A DNA stretch of 64,000 nt from Tissierellia bacterium (GCA_030537855.1 JAUNVD010000001.1:62387-126386); one strand, 5' to 3'. Shown: positions 25,738-34,248, counted from the stretch's first letter. Notes: generated by a model not told the origin, from the letters alone. A program made the numbers and translations.

Positions 25738-26820
25738 TTATTTTTCAAATCTTTGGTAGGGAATTCGAACTGCAACACCAGAATCATCATATTCGTAATC
25801 AGTGCCATCTAAGAAATCTTTACCTTCTGCAGCATTTTTAGCTAAATCGAAAAGTGCCTTTGCCATTGCTTCACCATCTTGTTTTACAGTACCAGACATT
25901 GCACCCTCTTCAATTAATTTTTGAGCTTCTTCTAAAGCATCAACACCAAATACTAAAATATGTTTACTATCGTCTCCAGAGTTAAATCCATTTGCTTTTA
26001 ATGAATTGATAGCTCCGATAGCCATAGAGTCATTGTTTGCAATAACAACATCAATATCATCAATACTCTTTGCTAACCATGCATCCATAGCATTTTTCGC
26101 AGCTTCTGCATCCCACTTAGCAATTTGCATCCCAATTTCATTTACTTCAATGCCAGCTTTCTTAGCATTTTCAACGGAATACTTAGAACGAGCAACAGCT
26201 TCTGCATTGTCAATTCCACCATGCAGTAAAACATAATCTAATTTACCATTACCATTACGATCATACTTAGCAGTATCTTTATTCCAAAGTTCTGCAATCA
26301 TATCACCTTGTAATTCTCCAGCTTCTTCAATTTTTGTACCAACAAAACGGGATTTTTCATAGGTAGAGTATACATCGTCATTTTCTGGTTCACGGTTAAA
26401 GAAGATAATGGGAAGATCGGCAGCTTTTGCCTTATCAATAGCCGCACTTGCAGCACCAGTATCTACAATATTTACCAATAAAACATCAACACCTTGAGAA
26501 ATAACAGTGTCGATTTGGTCATTTTGCATACCTTGATTATCTTGACCATCTTGTTCTATAAGTGTAATGGAACCATCTGCTTCAGCAGTTTCTTGTAAAT
26601 TACGTCGTACAATGGAGATATAAGGGTCATTGTACTTATAAAACAACACTCCAACTTTCTTACCTTCGCCAGAATCTGAACTTTCCTCAGTTTCGGCTGC
26701 GTTATTAGTTCCTTCATTATTAGTAGTTGCCTCATTATTGCCGTTGTTGCCACCACAAGCAGCAAGCATAGTTACCGATAGAGTAATTACTAATAAAAAT
26801 ACCAATATTCTTTTTGTCAT
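25738..26820 (-). CDS. mglB: Galactose/glucose-binding lipoprotein
   Basis: 360 residues. A signal peptide ends in the lipobox LAAC (Cys22), followed by an Asn/Glu/Thr-rich linker, then a periplasmic-binding-protein fold (VGVLFYKYNDPYISIVRR). The segment DRNGNGKLDYV matches the calcium-binding loop of MglB. It is anchored outside the membrane and delivers galactose or glucose to MglAC. It is the first gene of the operon, followed by a strong hairpin. Confidence 0.94.
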   Translation of the reverse strand: MTKRILVFLLVITLSVTMLAACGGNNGNNEATTNNEGTNNAAETEESSDSGEGKKVGVLFYKYNDPYISIVRRNLQETAEADGSITLIEQDGQDNQGMQNDQIDTVISQGVDVLLVNIVDTGAASAAIDKAKAADLPIIFFNREPENDDVYSTYEKSRFVGTKIEEAGELQGDMIAELWNKDTAKYDRNGNGKLDYVLLHGGIDNAEAVARSKYSVENAKKAGIEVNEIGMQIAKWDAEAAKNAMDAWLAKSIDDIDVVIANNDSMAIGAINSLKANGFNSGDDSKHILVFGVDALEEAQKLIEEGAMSGTVKQDGEAMAKALFDLAKNAAEGKDFLDGTDYEYDDSGVAVRIPYQRFEK

Positions 26821-26871
26821 TTTCTACTCCTCCTTAAATTTGGATATCTTATTCAGATACGCCTCAAATCA

Positions 26872-26900
26872 ATTTTAGCAAAGACCAAAAAGGCTGTCAA
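26872..26900 (-). promoter_or_regulatory. Sigma-A promoter of the mgl-gal operon
   Basis: On the minus strand -35 TTGACA (26900-26895), 17-bp spacer, -10 TAAAAT (26877-26872), 52 bp before the mglB start. Confidence 0.85.
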
Positions 26901-26909
26901 TCGTTTTCA
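26895..26909. promoter_or_regulatory. cre-like element overlapping the mgl -35 box
   Basis: TGTCAATCGTTTTCA would match the CcpA consensus TGWAANCGNTNWCA perfectly if one C were removed. It overlaps the -35 box, a normal place for catabolite repression, but the extra base makes it doubtful. Confidence 0.3.
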
Positions 26910-26956
26910 TGGTTTCATAATAGGAAAATCAAAGATTCTTAGGATATTACTAGAAA

Positions 26957-27634
26957 TCATAAAGGCAAAGAGAAAGTTTGACCTTCCTTTTTAATTTCCA
27001 TAATCTTTTTGTCAGGATAGAGACCTTGAAATTCCTTTTTAAATCTTTTACTTAAAGAAAACTCCCCCCACATATGAAGTGGGAAAAAATACTTAGCATT
27101 TAAAGTTTTCAAATAATAAGAACCTGCTAAAGAATAATCATCTTTTAATCGTGGATCTACGATAATCATAGCAATATCTATGATTTCATCTTTTACCTTA
27201 TTTACCTCCTTGGTAAAATCTATTTCCATTTGTTCAATATCTTTTTGAGAGTATCTAGGCCATATCCAATAATTTAAATCCCCAGAATGGTAAATACCTT
27301 TTCCTTCTACTTGTAGATAGATGGAAATCCCCTCATCAGTAGAACCATAAGTCTTAATAAGAACATCGTCAAGGGAATATACACCATCAGGCTCTACCCA
27401 TGTTACTTGATATTTTGACAAATCATCTACAATATCATTACTAATAACATATTGAATCTCACCATGAAACGTAAAGATATCTTTATTATAATGATCCTTA
27501 TGACCATGAGTTACAACCCAAATAATCTTTTTCCCCTTAGGAATATTTAAAGGCCCTCCAATATAGTCAAAAATAAGAAAATGGTTCTTCAACTCCACAG
27601 TATAACAACTATGTCGCACAAAAGTTACCTTCAT
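26957..27634 (-). CDS. MBL-fold metal-dependent hydrolase
   Basis: 225 residues with the metallo-beta-lactamase motif THGHKDHYN (around residues 45-53) and later HSGDLNYW and PLHMWGE segments that complete the two-metal site. It resembles the UlaG/L-ascorbate-lactonase-like or YfiT-type branch of stand-alone hydrolases. The ATG at 27634 has AAGGAG upstream, so the longer frame to 27661 is rejected. It is divergent from the HtrA gene. The substrate is unknown. Confidence 0.82.
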   Translation of the reverse strand: MKVTFVRHSCYTVELKNHFLIFDYIGGPLNIPKGKKIIWVVTHGHKDHYNKDIFTFHGEIQYVISNDIVDDLSKYQVTWVEPDGVYSLDDVLIKTYGSTDEGISIYLQVEGKGIYHSGDLNYWIWPRYSQKDIEQMEIDFTKEVNKVKDEIIDIAMIIVDPRLKDDYSLAGSYYLKTLNAKYFFPLHMWGEFSLSKRFKKEFQGLYPDKKIMEIKKEGQTFSLPL

Positions 27635-27772
27635 TTCATACTCCTTCCAAAAAATTACCATTAAACTTTCACAATAGAATAACTCTACTTGGGTATTATA
27701 ACATATAGAGAATGAAGATATGGAAAACCATCTTTCATATCAGTAATAGAAAAAAGATAATGAGGTGATAGT

Positions 27773-28975
27773 ATGAATGAAAATGAGAAATTTGAGGAAA
27801 GAACTTTAACTCAAGAAAGCCCTTATTATTTGAAAAAGAGGGAAAGGAAGGAAAGAAGGGCTCAAAGACGAAAGTTCATTGCCACTGCATTGATTTGTGC
27901 CATACTAGGAGGAGTGATTGGTGGAGTTTTCGTTATGAATTTTCTACCAAAGACCAATCAGTCTGTAGCAACAGATACATCTACTCCCATTAATATAGAA
28001 ACTACTGGTAGTGAAGGAATTGTAGAAGCTGTAGCAAAAAAAGCCCTTCCTTCCGTTGTGGGAATCACAACACAAACAGTAAAAATAGATGGGTTTTGGG
28101 GACCGGTACAAATGACTGGGGCAGGATCTGGATTTATTGTAAATAAAGAAGGGTACATCGTTACAAATGCCCATGTAGTAGATGGGGGAAATGCAAAAGA
28201 AGTTTCTGTTCTCTTTCATGACGGTGACCAGTCAGAAGCACAAGTACTTTGGGCAGATCCATCTTTAGACTTAGCTATTATACGAGTAAAAGGTCAAAAG
28301 AATTTAGTACCAGCTGAATTAGGAGATTCTTCAAAACTTAATATTGGGGAACCTGCAATAGCTATTGGGAATCCTTTAGGATTAGATTTTCAACGTTCAG
28401 TAACATCAGGAGTAATTTCTGGATTAGATAGAACGATTGGAGAAGTAAAATCTGAAGGACAATCACAAGGAAATTATATGGATGGATTAATTCAAACAGA
28501 CGCTTCCATTAATCGTGGAAATAGTGGAGGACCTTTACTTAATAAAAAAGGAGAAGTTATTGGTATTAACACTGTTAAAATATCAACAGCAGAGGGACTT
28601 GGTTTTTCCATTCCCATTAACACCGTAAAACCTATTGTAGAACAAGTAATTGAAACAGGTAACTACCAAACAGTAAGTCTAGGTATACGAGGTAAGGATT
28701 TAGCAGCTGTAACCCAAACCTTTAATGTAGACTTAGGTACAGATCATGGGGTAGTTGTCTATGAAATTTTGCCAGGATCATCTGTAGCAGCTAGTGATAT
28801 TGAACCTGGAGATGTTATTGTGAAAGTGGATGATAAAGATATTTCTGGAATGGGAGCTTTGAAAAAAGTTCTTTATGATTACAAAGAAGGAGATACTGCT
28901 GAATTTACGATTGTTCGTAAAGGAAAAACAATAAAAACGAATGTAACCTTTAAAGATGTTATTCGTAGCCAATAA
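27773..28975 (+). CDS. HtrA/DegP-family membrane-anchored serine protease
   Basis: 400 residues. A basic cytosolic N-terminus, one membrane anchor (about residues 36-57), a trypsin-like domain with the catalytic triad His134 (TNAHVV), Asp166 (SLDLAII) and Ser251 (RGNSGGPL), and a C-terminal PDZ domain from about residue 300. The protease faces outside and degrades misfolded secreted or envelope proteins. Ribosome binding site AGGTGA precedes the ATG. It is monocistronic. Confidence 0.95.
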   Translation: MNENEKFEERTLTQESPYYLKKRERKERRAQRRKFIATALICAILGGVIGGVFVMNFLPKTNQSVATDTSTPINIETTGSEGIVEAVAKKALPSVVGITTQTVKIDGFWGPVQMTGAGSGFIVNKEGYIVTNAHVVDGGNAKEVSVLFHDGDQSEAQVLWADPSLDLAIIRVKGQKNLVPAELGDSSKLNIGEPAIAIGNPLGLDFQRSVTSGVISGLDRTIGEVKSEGQSQGNYMDGLIQTDASINRGNSGGPLLNKKGEVIGINTVKISTAEGLGFSIPINTVKPIVEQVIETGNYQTVSLGIRGKDLAAVTQTFNVDLGTDHGVVVYEILPGSSVAASDIEPGDVIVKVDDKDISGMGALKKVLYDYKEGDTAEFTIVRKGKTIKTNVTFKDVIRSQ

Positions 28976-29218
28976 ACAACCTATAAGTTTATAAAATAAC
29001 TTAATTATTCGCATACAGTCTACATGAGCGTTACAGGATTGTACACAAAGAAAACAATAGGTAAATAGCTATGAAAAAGGGATAAAAACATTACTTTTAA
29101 GAAGAAAAATTTCATAAAAACAAAGATTTTAAAGTCGGTGTATCCTTGTAAAATAGAAGGGTACACCAAATTTATTATTAAAATAAACAAAAAGTATGAA
29201 TTTAATTCAAAGTTTCCC

Positions 29219-29247
29219 TTCACTTATCAATAATAAAATAGTATACT
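29219..29247 (+). promoter_or_regulatory. Predicted promoter of the Rrf2 gene
   Basis: -35 TTCACT (29219-29224), 17-bp spacer, -10 TATACT (29242-29247). Confidence 0.5.
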
Positions 29248-29263
29248 TAAAGAAGGCAAGTTT

Positions 29264-29277
29264 TTGTAAATTTACAA
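29264..29277. promoter_or_regulatory. Palindrome, candidate Rrf2 operator
   Basis: TTGTAAATTTACAA is a perfect 14-bp palindrome just after the predicted start point of transcription, 45 bp before the Rrf2 gene. Position and symmetry fit an autoregulatory site for a dimeric winged-helix protein. Confidence 0.5.
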
Positions 29278-29322
29278 GTATACAAAAACGAATATTGCTA
29301 ATACAGGAAAGAAGTGATTATT

Positions 29323-29718
29323 TTGAGATTTACCAAAGCCATGGAGTATGGCATGATTATTTTATGTCATCTTGGGCACAAGAGTAAGGAAAGAGTAAGT
29401 GCTAGAGAAATTACAAAAAGTGAGCATTTACCTCATGCTTTTACTCAAAGAATTTTACAAGAGTTATTAAGATCAGGCTTAGTAGACTCACGTCGGGGGG
29501 TATCTGGAGGATATACTTTATCAAGGGATCCAAAAGATATAACTTTATTTGAAATTCACGATGCTTTAGAAGGAGAAATTGATTTAATTTCTTTCTTTGA
29601 AGAACGTGTCGAAGAATATGGAGATGATAGTTCTAAGTCCTTACATAAAGGGATGGACAAACTACATGAACATATTATAGTAGAATTTCAAAAAATGAAA
29701 TTATCAGATTTCATGTAA
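29323..29718 (+). CDS. Rrf2-family transcriptional regulator
   Basis: 131 residues. The N-terminal winged helix RFTKAMEYGMIILCHLG, then LPHAFTQRILQELLRSGLV and RRGVSGGYTLSRDP are typical of Rrf2. Only one Cys is present (near residue 15), so the three-Cys Fe-S site of IscR/NsrR is missing; a CymR-like or other cluster-free regulator is more likely. The TTG at 29323 gives the standard Rrf2 N-terminus; a GTG at 29314 is possible. No target gene is adjacent on the same strand, and a terminator follows. Confidence 0.85.
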   Translation: MRFTKAMEYGMIILCHLGHKSKERVSAREITKSEHLPHAFTQRILQELLRSGLVDSRRGVSGGYTLSRDPKDITLFEIHDALEGEIDLISFFEERVEEYGDDSSKSLHKGMDKLHEHIIVEFQKMKLSDFM

Positions 29719-29756
29719 TATAAAAAAGCAGACCATTTGGTCTGCTTTTTTATATT
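29718..29756. terminator. Bidirectional terminator
   Basis: GCAGACC (29728-29734) pairs with GGTCTGC (29739-29745), flanked by A6 and T6 and a further AATAT/ATATT extension. It overlaps the ends of the Rrf2 and SLH genes. Confidence 0.88.
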
Positions 29757-30837
29757 ATGGTGTTGGTTGGATAGAAGGTAAAATAATATATATGGCATAA
29801 ACATCCTTTTGTTCAATGGGAAGATTTCCTTCTAAGTCATAGTCTGGAAAGGCAAGGTATTGAGGGCCAGTTTCTGTTATAACTGGTTCTTTTTCTAATT
29901 TCCAATCTTGAACCGGTGCTTTTACACTATATGTTTTACCATCTTCATAAAAGAAAAACTCTATGACAGGACCCTTATCTCCTTGACCAAAATGTTGATT
30001 TAATAAGATTTTGGTTACTTCCTCAGATGTGCCTTGTGGAATATTTGCAGGAAGAACTATCTTTGACTCAAACATCCAGCCAAGATAATGAAGTTGTCCT
30101 TTAGGAGGAACTTTATCAGTAACAGGATTTGGTGATGAAAGATCTCGATAATAAAATTCAGGAAGTTCTACCACTTCTGTTTCTAGATGGGGATCATGTT
30201 CTAGATAACCTGGTGAGGAGATAACCTCCTCCTTTGGTTTAGAAGGAGAACCTAGTTTATCTTTACATAAAAATAAAAGTTTAGCCGCTTCCCCTCGAGT
30301 AATTCCCTTTAAAGGGCGAAAATTACCATCTGGATAACCATTTATAATATTAAGATTTACCAAAGCCCCTATAGATTCAGGATTAACCATTAACTTTGAG
30401 TCTAAGAAAATATCAGCCTTATAAGGTTCTGGTTTCAAATTATAAATTTGAGATATAATCCTAGCACCTTCGTTACGAAGCAGCTCTTTATCAGCTTCCA
30501 ATTCTTCCGAAGAATCTTTCAAATATCCTGTTCCTACAGCAATGGTAACTTCCTTATAATACCATTGTTTAGGATTTACATCTTTAAAATCAACGGAAGA
30601 GGTTTTTGTAAAATGACCAAAACGGTTCACCATCTTGTAAAACTCCCCTTGGCTCACCATATCATTTGGCCGAAATTTACCATCTGGATATCCATGAAGA
30701 ATACCTTCTCTAGTAGCCCATTGTATATATTCCTTTGCCCAATGCTCTTGGGTATCAGAAAAATCCTTGGCAAAGATGGAGAAGGGGAAAAGGTATAATA
30801 AAAGGAAAACATATAAAAATGGGAAATATTTTTTCAT
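29755..30837 (-). CDS. SLH-domain exported protein
   Basis: 360 residues. A signal peptide (MKKYFPFLYVFLLLYLFPFS, cleaved near Ala24) is followed by S-layer homology repeats, clearest at FSDTQEHWAKEYIQWATREG with GYPDGKFRPNDMVSQGEF and again at GYPDGNFRPLKGITRGE. The C-terminal third (from about residue 210) is unlike any domain I know. SLH repeats bind pyruvylated secondary cell-wall polymer, so the protein is on the cell surface. The ATG at 30837 has AGGAGA upstream; the frame to 30861 is ignored. Confidence 0.88.
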   Translation of the reverse strand: MKKYFPFLYVFLLLYLFPFSIFAKDFSDTQEHWAKEYIQWATREGILHGYPDGKFRPNDMVSQGEFYKMVNRFGHFTKTSSVDFKDVNPKQWYYKEVTIAVGTGYLKDSSEELEADKELLRNEGARIISQIYNLKPEPYKADIFLDSKLMVNPESIGALVNLNIINGYPDGNFRPLKGITRGEAAKLLFLCKDKLGSPSKPKEEVISSPGYLEHDPHLETEVVELPEFYYRDLSSPNPVTDKVPPKGQLHYLGWMFESKIVLPANIPQGTSEEVTKILLNQHFGQGDKGPVIEFFFYEDGKTYSVKAPVQDWKLEKEPVITETGPQYLAFPDYDLEGNLPIEQKDVYAIYIILPSIQPTP

Positions 30838-30901
30838 AACTTCATCTCCTAAGAAATTCAATTACTCTTATAACTATTTCTATTATACCGATATTACCAT
30901 A

Positions 30902-30929
30902 AAAAAAGAACCGATAAAAATTTATCGGT
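30902..30929 (-). terminator. Terminator of the tRNA-Ala gene
   Basis: ACCGATAAA pairs with TTTATCGGT; on the minus strand a run of seven T follows. It lies 6 bp past the tRNA 3' end. Confidence 0.8.
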
Positions 30930-30934
30930 ACCTG

Positions 30935-30999
<65 letters not shown>

Positions 31000-31010
<11 letters not shown>

Positions 31011-31190
31011 ATATTATTAAAATATCTTCGCAAAAAACATACACCGTAAGAACTCCCAAGTGGTCCCTTGCTGACCAGGCACTCAAATTATCAAAATTTC
31101 ATATGCCAAATCGTAAGTAACCACTATAATTCCCCTCAAATTAATAAATGATTTAAACTTGAGTGCCGGGAAACGCCGGGACATCTGACC
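31000..31190. repeat. Direct repeat, copy 1 (191 bp, tRNA-proximal)
   Basis: Copy 1 of a 191-bp sequence found again at 31226-31416 with a constant 226-bp offset and only three mismatches (31014, 31016, 31187). It begins inside the tRNA-Ala gene (last 11 nt of the copy's minus-strand end are the 5' part of the tRNA) and is its upstream leader. Inside, GGCACTCAA (31079-31087) pairs with TTGAGTGCC around the middle of the unit and TGGTC/GACCA forms a nearby hairpin, so the transcript may be structured. No coding potential is seen. Confidence 0.92.
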
Positions 31191-31221
31191 TACGACGCAA
31201 TCAAAGATTGCTGTTAGGTCA
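31186..31221. other. Hairpin in the spacer between the two repeat copies
   Basis: TGACCTA (31186-31192) pairs with TAGGTCA (31215-31221); inside, GCAATC pairs with GATTGC around AAA. It replaces the body of the tRNA behind the 5' fragment of copy 2. The first base pair uses the G at 31187 that differs between the repeat copies. Confidence 0.7.
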
Positions 31222-31225
31222 TGAA

Positions 31226-31416
31226 GCTACACCCCCATAATTTTAAAATATCTTCGCAAAAAACATACACCGTAAGAACTCCCAAGTGGTCCCTTGCTGA
31301 CCAGGCACTCAAATTATCAAAATTTCATATGCCAAATCGTAAGTAACCACTATAATTCCCCTCAAATTAATAAATGATTTAAACTTGAGTGCCGGGAAAC
31401 GCCGGGACATCTCACC
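31226..31416. repeat. Direct repeat, copy 2 (191 bp, with tRNA 5' fragment)
   Basis: Nearly identical to 31000-31190. Its start (31226-31236) is an 11-nt fragment of the 5' end of tRNA-Ala on the minus strand, where it is followed by unrelated hairpin sequence instead of the rest of the tRNA. This shows that the unit was copied together with the tRNA 5' end, or that a second tRNA gene was lost. Confidence 0.92.
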
Positions 31417-31632
31417 TTATTATGGAATTTATAATGATCAAATCTATTATAGACTTTCAATTCAAATGTTATTAAACCATAAAGGATTACTTTCGTCAAG
31501 ATGTTTTTAAGGAACGGATAGGAAAAGAAATGTATAAAGATAAAAGAAGCTATGGAGAAATTGTACAATGGGATTTGTTATAGACATTATAGAACAAACA
31601 TGATATAGTGATTATAATTAAAGGAGGTTTTT
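31417..31632. other. Intergenic region holding a coding remnant
   Basis: 216 bp between the repeat and the hydrolase gene. It contains the remnant described at 31476-31583 and an AGGAGG ribosome binding site before the hydrolase start. Otherwise nothing is recognised. Confidence 0.5.
31476..31583 (+). pseudogene. Possible 3' remnant of a lost protein gene
   Basis: A 35-codon open frame follows a TAA with no start or ribosome binding site of its own. It reads KDYFRQDVFKERIGKEMYKD then KRSYGEIVQWDLL before TAG, with the charged, ordered look of a real C-terminus rather than random AT-rich sequence. I cannot name the family. It fits with debris of a rearranged locus. Confidence 0.35.
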
Positions 31633-32907
31633 ATGAAAAAAATTGTTATTATTTTATCTTTTTTTCTGTTAATGATGGGATGTGATCACAAGGATGATAA
31701 AAACACGAAGCTACATAATGAAAATACCAATATATCAGTAACGGAAGATGAATATAAAGATTTAACAAAAGAAATAGGAGAAGAAATTTTAAACGGAAAT
31801 CCAGAGGTTATAAAAGGAAAACTTTCTTCAAATGTTTTAAATCAAGTGGGGGAAGATGAATTAATCCAATCCATAAAGTCTATACTTGGTTCCGAGTCAT
31901 TACTAGAAATGGAAAATATTTCTGTTGAAGAAAAAGATGGTTTGGTAGCTACTGTGTTTCAAGGTAAAATGACGACTACGACAGGGTATTTAACCATTAC
32001 TTATAATACCAATAAGGAAATTGAGGGAATCTTTTATAATGCAAAACCAAGGACTCAGCCTTCTTCAAAAGAAGATGAAAAAAATATTAAGATTGGAGAC
32101 AAAGAACCTTTAGATGGAATATTAAAAATAGGGAACCAAGGAGAAAGTTCTCCACTGGTACTTTTAATTCCTGGATCTGGACCTCAAGATATGGATGAAA
32201 CTATTTTTGATAATAAACCATTAAAGGATATTGCTGATGGTTTAGCGGAAAATGGGATTTCCAGTATTAGATATCATAAGAGAACCTATGTATATCCTGA
32301 AAAATTTATGAATGAAGGAACCATTGAAGATGAATATTTGAAAGATATGGAATGGATTCTTGAACATAGAAAAGATTTTACAAAAGGTGAGGATATTTAT
32401 CTGTTAGGACATTCCCAAGGTGGAATGATTATTCCAGCTATGGCAGAAAGACATCCTGATATAAAAGGTCTTATTATTATGGCGGGAAGTCCTCGAAAAT
32501 TTATTGATATAATGTATGATCAATTAATGGAATCTACGCCAAAAAATGACCAAGAGAAAGTAGAAGCTCTTTATAAATCCTTAAAAAACCAAGAAGATAA
32601 TCCAATGGTACCAGTATCTTATTTAAAAAGTTTAGATCAGGTTGAAGGAGAACAATTTTTAAAAAAATTAGACCTTCCGATCCTTATATTACAAGGAGAA
32701 GAGGATTTTCAAGTAAAAGCGGATAAGGATTTCAAACTTTATAAAGATATTTTAAAAGAAAAAGAAAATGTTACCTTTATTCTTTATCCAAAATTAAATC
32801 ATTTATTTATGGAAAGTAATGGAAAGAAATCAATGGATGAATATAAAGAAAAGGGAAAGGTATCACAAGAAGTAATTGATGATATTGTAAGTTTTATCCA
32901 GAAATAA
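31633..32907 (+). CDS. Lipoprotein with DUF3887-like and alpha/beta hydrolase domains
   Basis: 424 residues. The signal peptide ends in a lipobox (LMMGC, Cys17). Residues of about 40-135 look like a DUF3887 domain; the alpha/beta hydrolase follows, with the oxyanion-type PGSGP at 180-184, nucleophile Ser261 in GHSQGG, acid Asp in GEEDFQV and His in KLNHLF. It is a surface-anchored esterase or peptidase-like enzyme of unknown substrate. The stop codon is 2 bp before an inverted tRNA-Ala fragment, so the gene sits inside the rearranged tRNA locus and may have arrived with it. Confidence 0.85.
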   Translation: MKKIVIILSFFLLMMGCDHKDDKNTKLHNENTNISVTEDEYKDLTKEIGEEILNGNPEVIKGKLSSNVLNQVGEDELIQSIKSILGSESLLEMENISVEEKDGLVATVFQGKMTTTTGYLTITYNTNKEIEGIFYNAKPRTQPSSKEDEKNIKIGDKEPLDGILKIGNQGESSPLVLLIPGSGPQDMDETIFDNKPLKDIADGLAENGISSIRYHKRTYVYPEKFMNEGTIEDEYLKDMEWILEHRKDFTKGEDIYLLGHSQGGMIIPAMAERHPDIKGLIIMAGSPRKFIDIMYDQLMESTPKNDQEKVEALYKSLKNQEDNPMVPVSYLKSLDQVEGEQFLKKLDLPILILQGEEDFQVKADKDFKLYKDILKEKENVTFILYPKLNHLFMESNGKKSMDEYKEKGKVSQEVIDDIVSFIQK

Positions 32908-32909
32908 AA

Positions 32910-32935
32910 GGGTTCGATTCCCCTCATCTCCACCA
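32910..32935 (+). pseudogene. Inverted 3' fragment of tRNA-Ala
   Basis: 26 nt identical to the T-arm and acceptor end (from tRNA position 51 through CCA) of the tRNA-Ala at 30935-31010, but on the opposite strand. The 5' 50 nt of the tRNA are absent here. A terminator follows 7 bp downstream, as behind a normal tRNA gene, which suggests this is the end of a former complete tRNA gene. Confidence 0.85.
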
Positions 32936-32941
32936 ATATTG

Positions 32942-32982
32942 AAAAATACAACCACTTCATCTATGGGTTGGTTGTATTTTTT
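32942..32982 (+). terminator. Rho-independent terminator
   Basis: AAAAATACAACCA pairs with TGGTTGTATTTTT (13 bp), followed by T. It can serve the hydrolase gene. Confidence 0.85.
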
Positions 32983-33091
32983 ATCCAATTTTTCGAACAC
33001 AATTAAGAGAAAAACTGGATAATAGTTTAGGTATGTTGTACATCTCTCTAGATTAGAGGTATAATAATGGAAAATAGGAGAAATAAAATAT

Positions 33092-33454
33092 ATGAAAAAG
33101 AAAAAATCTTGGAAAGAAGGACTAGTTTTTATTATTATTGTTTGTATTGTTGGAGGATTACTTATTATTTATCCTCTACAAAAATCTCTAGCAATGATGA
33201 GATGGCAAGAATATATGAAAGCCCAAGGACTTGCTAAAGAAGATGTTTTAGAAAGAGAAATCTTTAAAAATTATAAAGATGGTGGGTATCGTATGATTGT
33301 AAAGTATCGTGGAGATTTAAATCATACCTATATTTATGATTATTTTCTTTACACCCATAAAAGGAATGAAAATGTAAAATGGCATCAAATGACTTGTGAT
33401 GTTATCGAAACTCCATCGAATCTTCCACCATCAGAATCTAGCTCTTCCCCATGA
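33092..33454 (+). CDS. Small membrane-anchored protein, DUF3139-like
   Basis: 120 residues. One membrane helix (about residues 11-28) is followed by an outside domain with YMKAQG, a Lys/Asp-rich GGYRMIVKYRGD and a HTYIYDYFLYT strand pattern similar to DUF3139 proteins of Firmicutes. The tail is rich in Ser and Pro. The ATG has AGGAGA upstream. It is monocistronic with a terminator downstream. Function unknown. Confidence 0.65.
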   Translation: MKKKKSWKEGLVFIIIVCIVGGLLIIYPLQKSLAMMRWQEYMKAQGLAKEDVLEREIFKNYKDGGYRMIVKYRGDLNHTYIYDYFLYTHKRNENVKWHQMTCDVIETPSNLPPSESSSSP

Positions 33455-33513
33455 AAAGAGAAATAAAATTAACAAGGATACTATTACAATTAAGAGCTAA
33501 TTCAATACCTTAG

Positions 33514-33538
33514 ACCTCTATGGACATAGAGGTTTTTT
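33514..33538 (+). terminator. Rho-independent terminator
   Basis: ACCTCTATG pairs with CATAGAGGT, followed by a T run. Confidence 0.8.
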
Positions 33539-33646
33539 CTATGGGCAAACTTTTATAATATCTTCATAAATTCTTAAGATAGATTTTGAAATCATCTGTT
33601 ATTATGGCATAGACAGTGGAAAATCGAAAGATATGGCAGGTAAGTT

Positions 33647-34248
33647 ATGAAAATTATAATCATGCAATGTTATGAAATTATGACTACTTTACTTCCCTTG
33701 ATTCCTATTTTGCATATAGCTAAAAAAAGAAAAGGGAACTTGAAGAACATAACTTTACTCCTCTTACTTTTTGGGGCTTACATGTATGGGTGTTTTTTTG
33801 TTACAGGTTCTGGAACAGTTTATCATTATTTTACTATGGCATTCATTGGACAAAAGTCAATCTCATACCATTTTCACATAATATTGATAGGATGGGCTAC
33901 CTTTTAAATATTATTCTGTTTGTACCCATGGGATTTTTGATTCCCTCCATTTGGAAATTGAAACACCCTTTTATAACGACAATAGGCACAAGCTTTTTTA
34001 CAACAGTTTTAATAGAAACCTCTCAATTATTGAATCATCGTAGTACAGATATTGATGATACCATCTTAAATGTACTAGGTGCTTTTATAGGATATCTTTC
34101 TTTTAAGTTTCTATTTCCAATATTTCCTAGAGAAAAAGTTAGAAAATATACAGGAATCCATCCTATTATTTTTATTCTCTTACTTTTTATTTCCAGATTC
34201 TTTTTCTTCCACGAGTTTGGAATGGCTAAAATCTTATATGGGTTTTGA
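33647..34248 (+). pseudogene. VanZ-family membrane protein, interrupted by a frameshift
   Basis: The start (33647) gives the first helices of a VanZ-like protein, ending out of frame at 33907. From about 33853 the continuation is in the -1 frame: VNLIPFSHNIDR, NIILFVPMGFL, then IETSQLLNHRSTDIDDTILN and LGAFIGY are the VanZ signature, to the stop at 34248. The break lies at an A4 run (33852-33855, context CAAAAG). Either the gene is recently inactivated, or the ribosome slips -1, or the base count in the A run is wrong. Joined, the product would be about 200 residues. Confidence 0.78.

Larger units (their letters stand above)
28976..29322. other. Intergenic region between htrA-like gene and Rrf2 regulator
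   Basis: 347 bp. It holds a hairpin at 29136-29166 (GGTGTA-CCTT / AAGG-TACACC, 9-nt loop), which may end the protease transcript, and the Rrf2 promoter and palindrome listed separately. No ORF with a ribosome binding site. Confidence 0.5.

Noticed and set aside
31186..31237. A second complete tRNA behind the 5' fragment in repeat copy 2
   Set aside because: Only 11 nt match the tRNA; there is no acceptor complement, T arm or proper 7-nt anticodon loop with T33.
33092..33454. The small protein after the tRNA locus as part of a toxin-antitoxin pair
   Set aside because: It is single, has its own terminator and resembles DUF3139 proteins; no partner gene is present.
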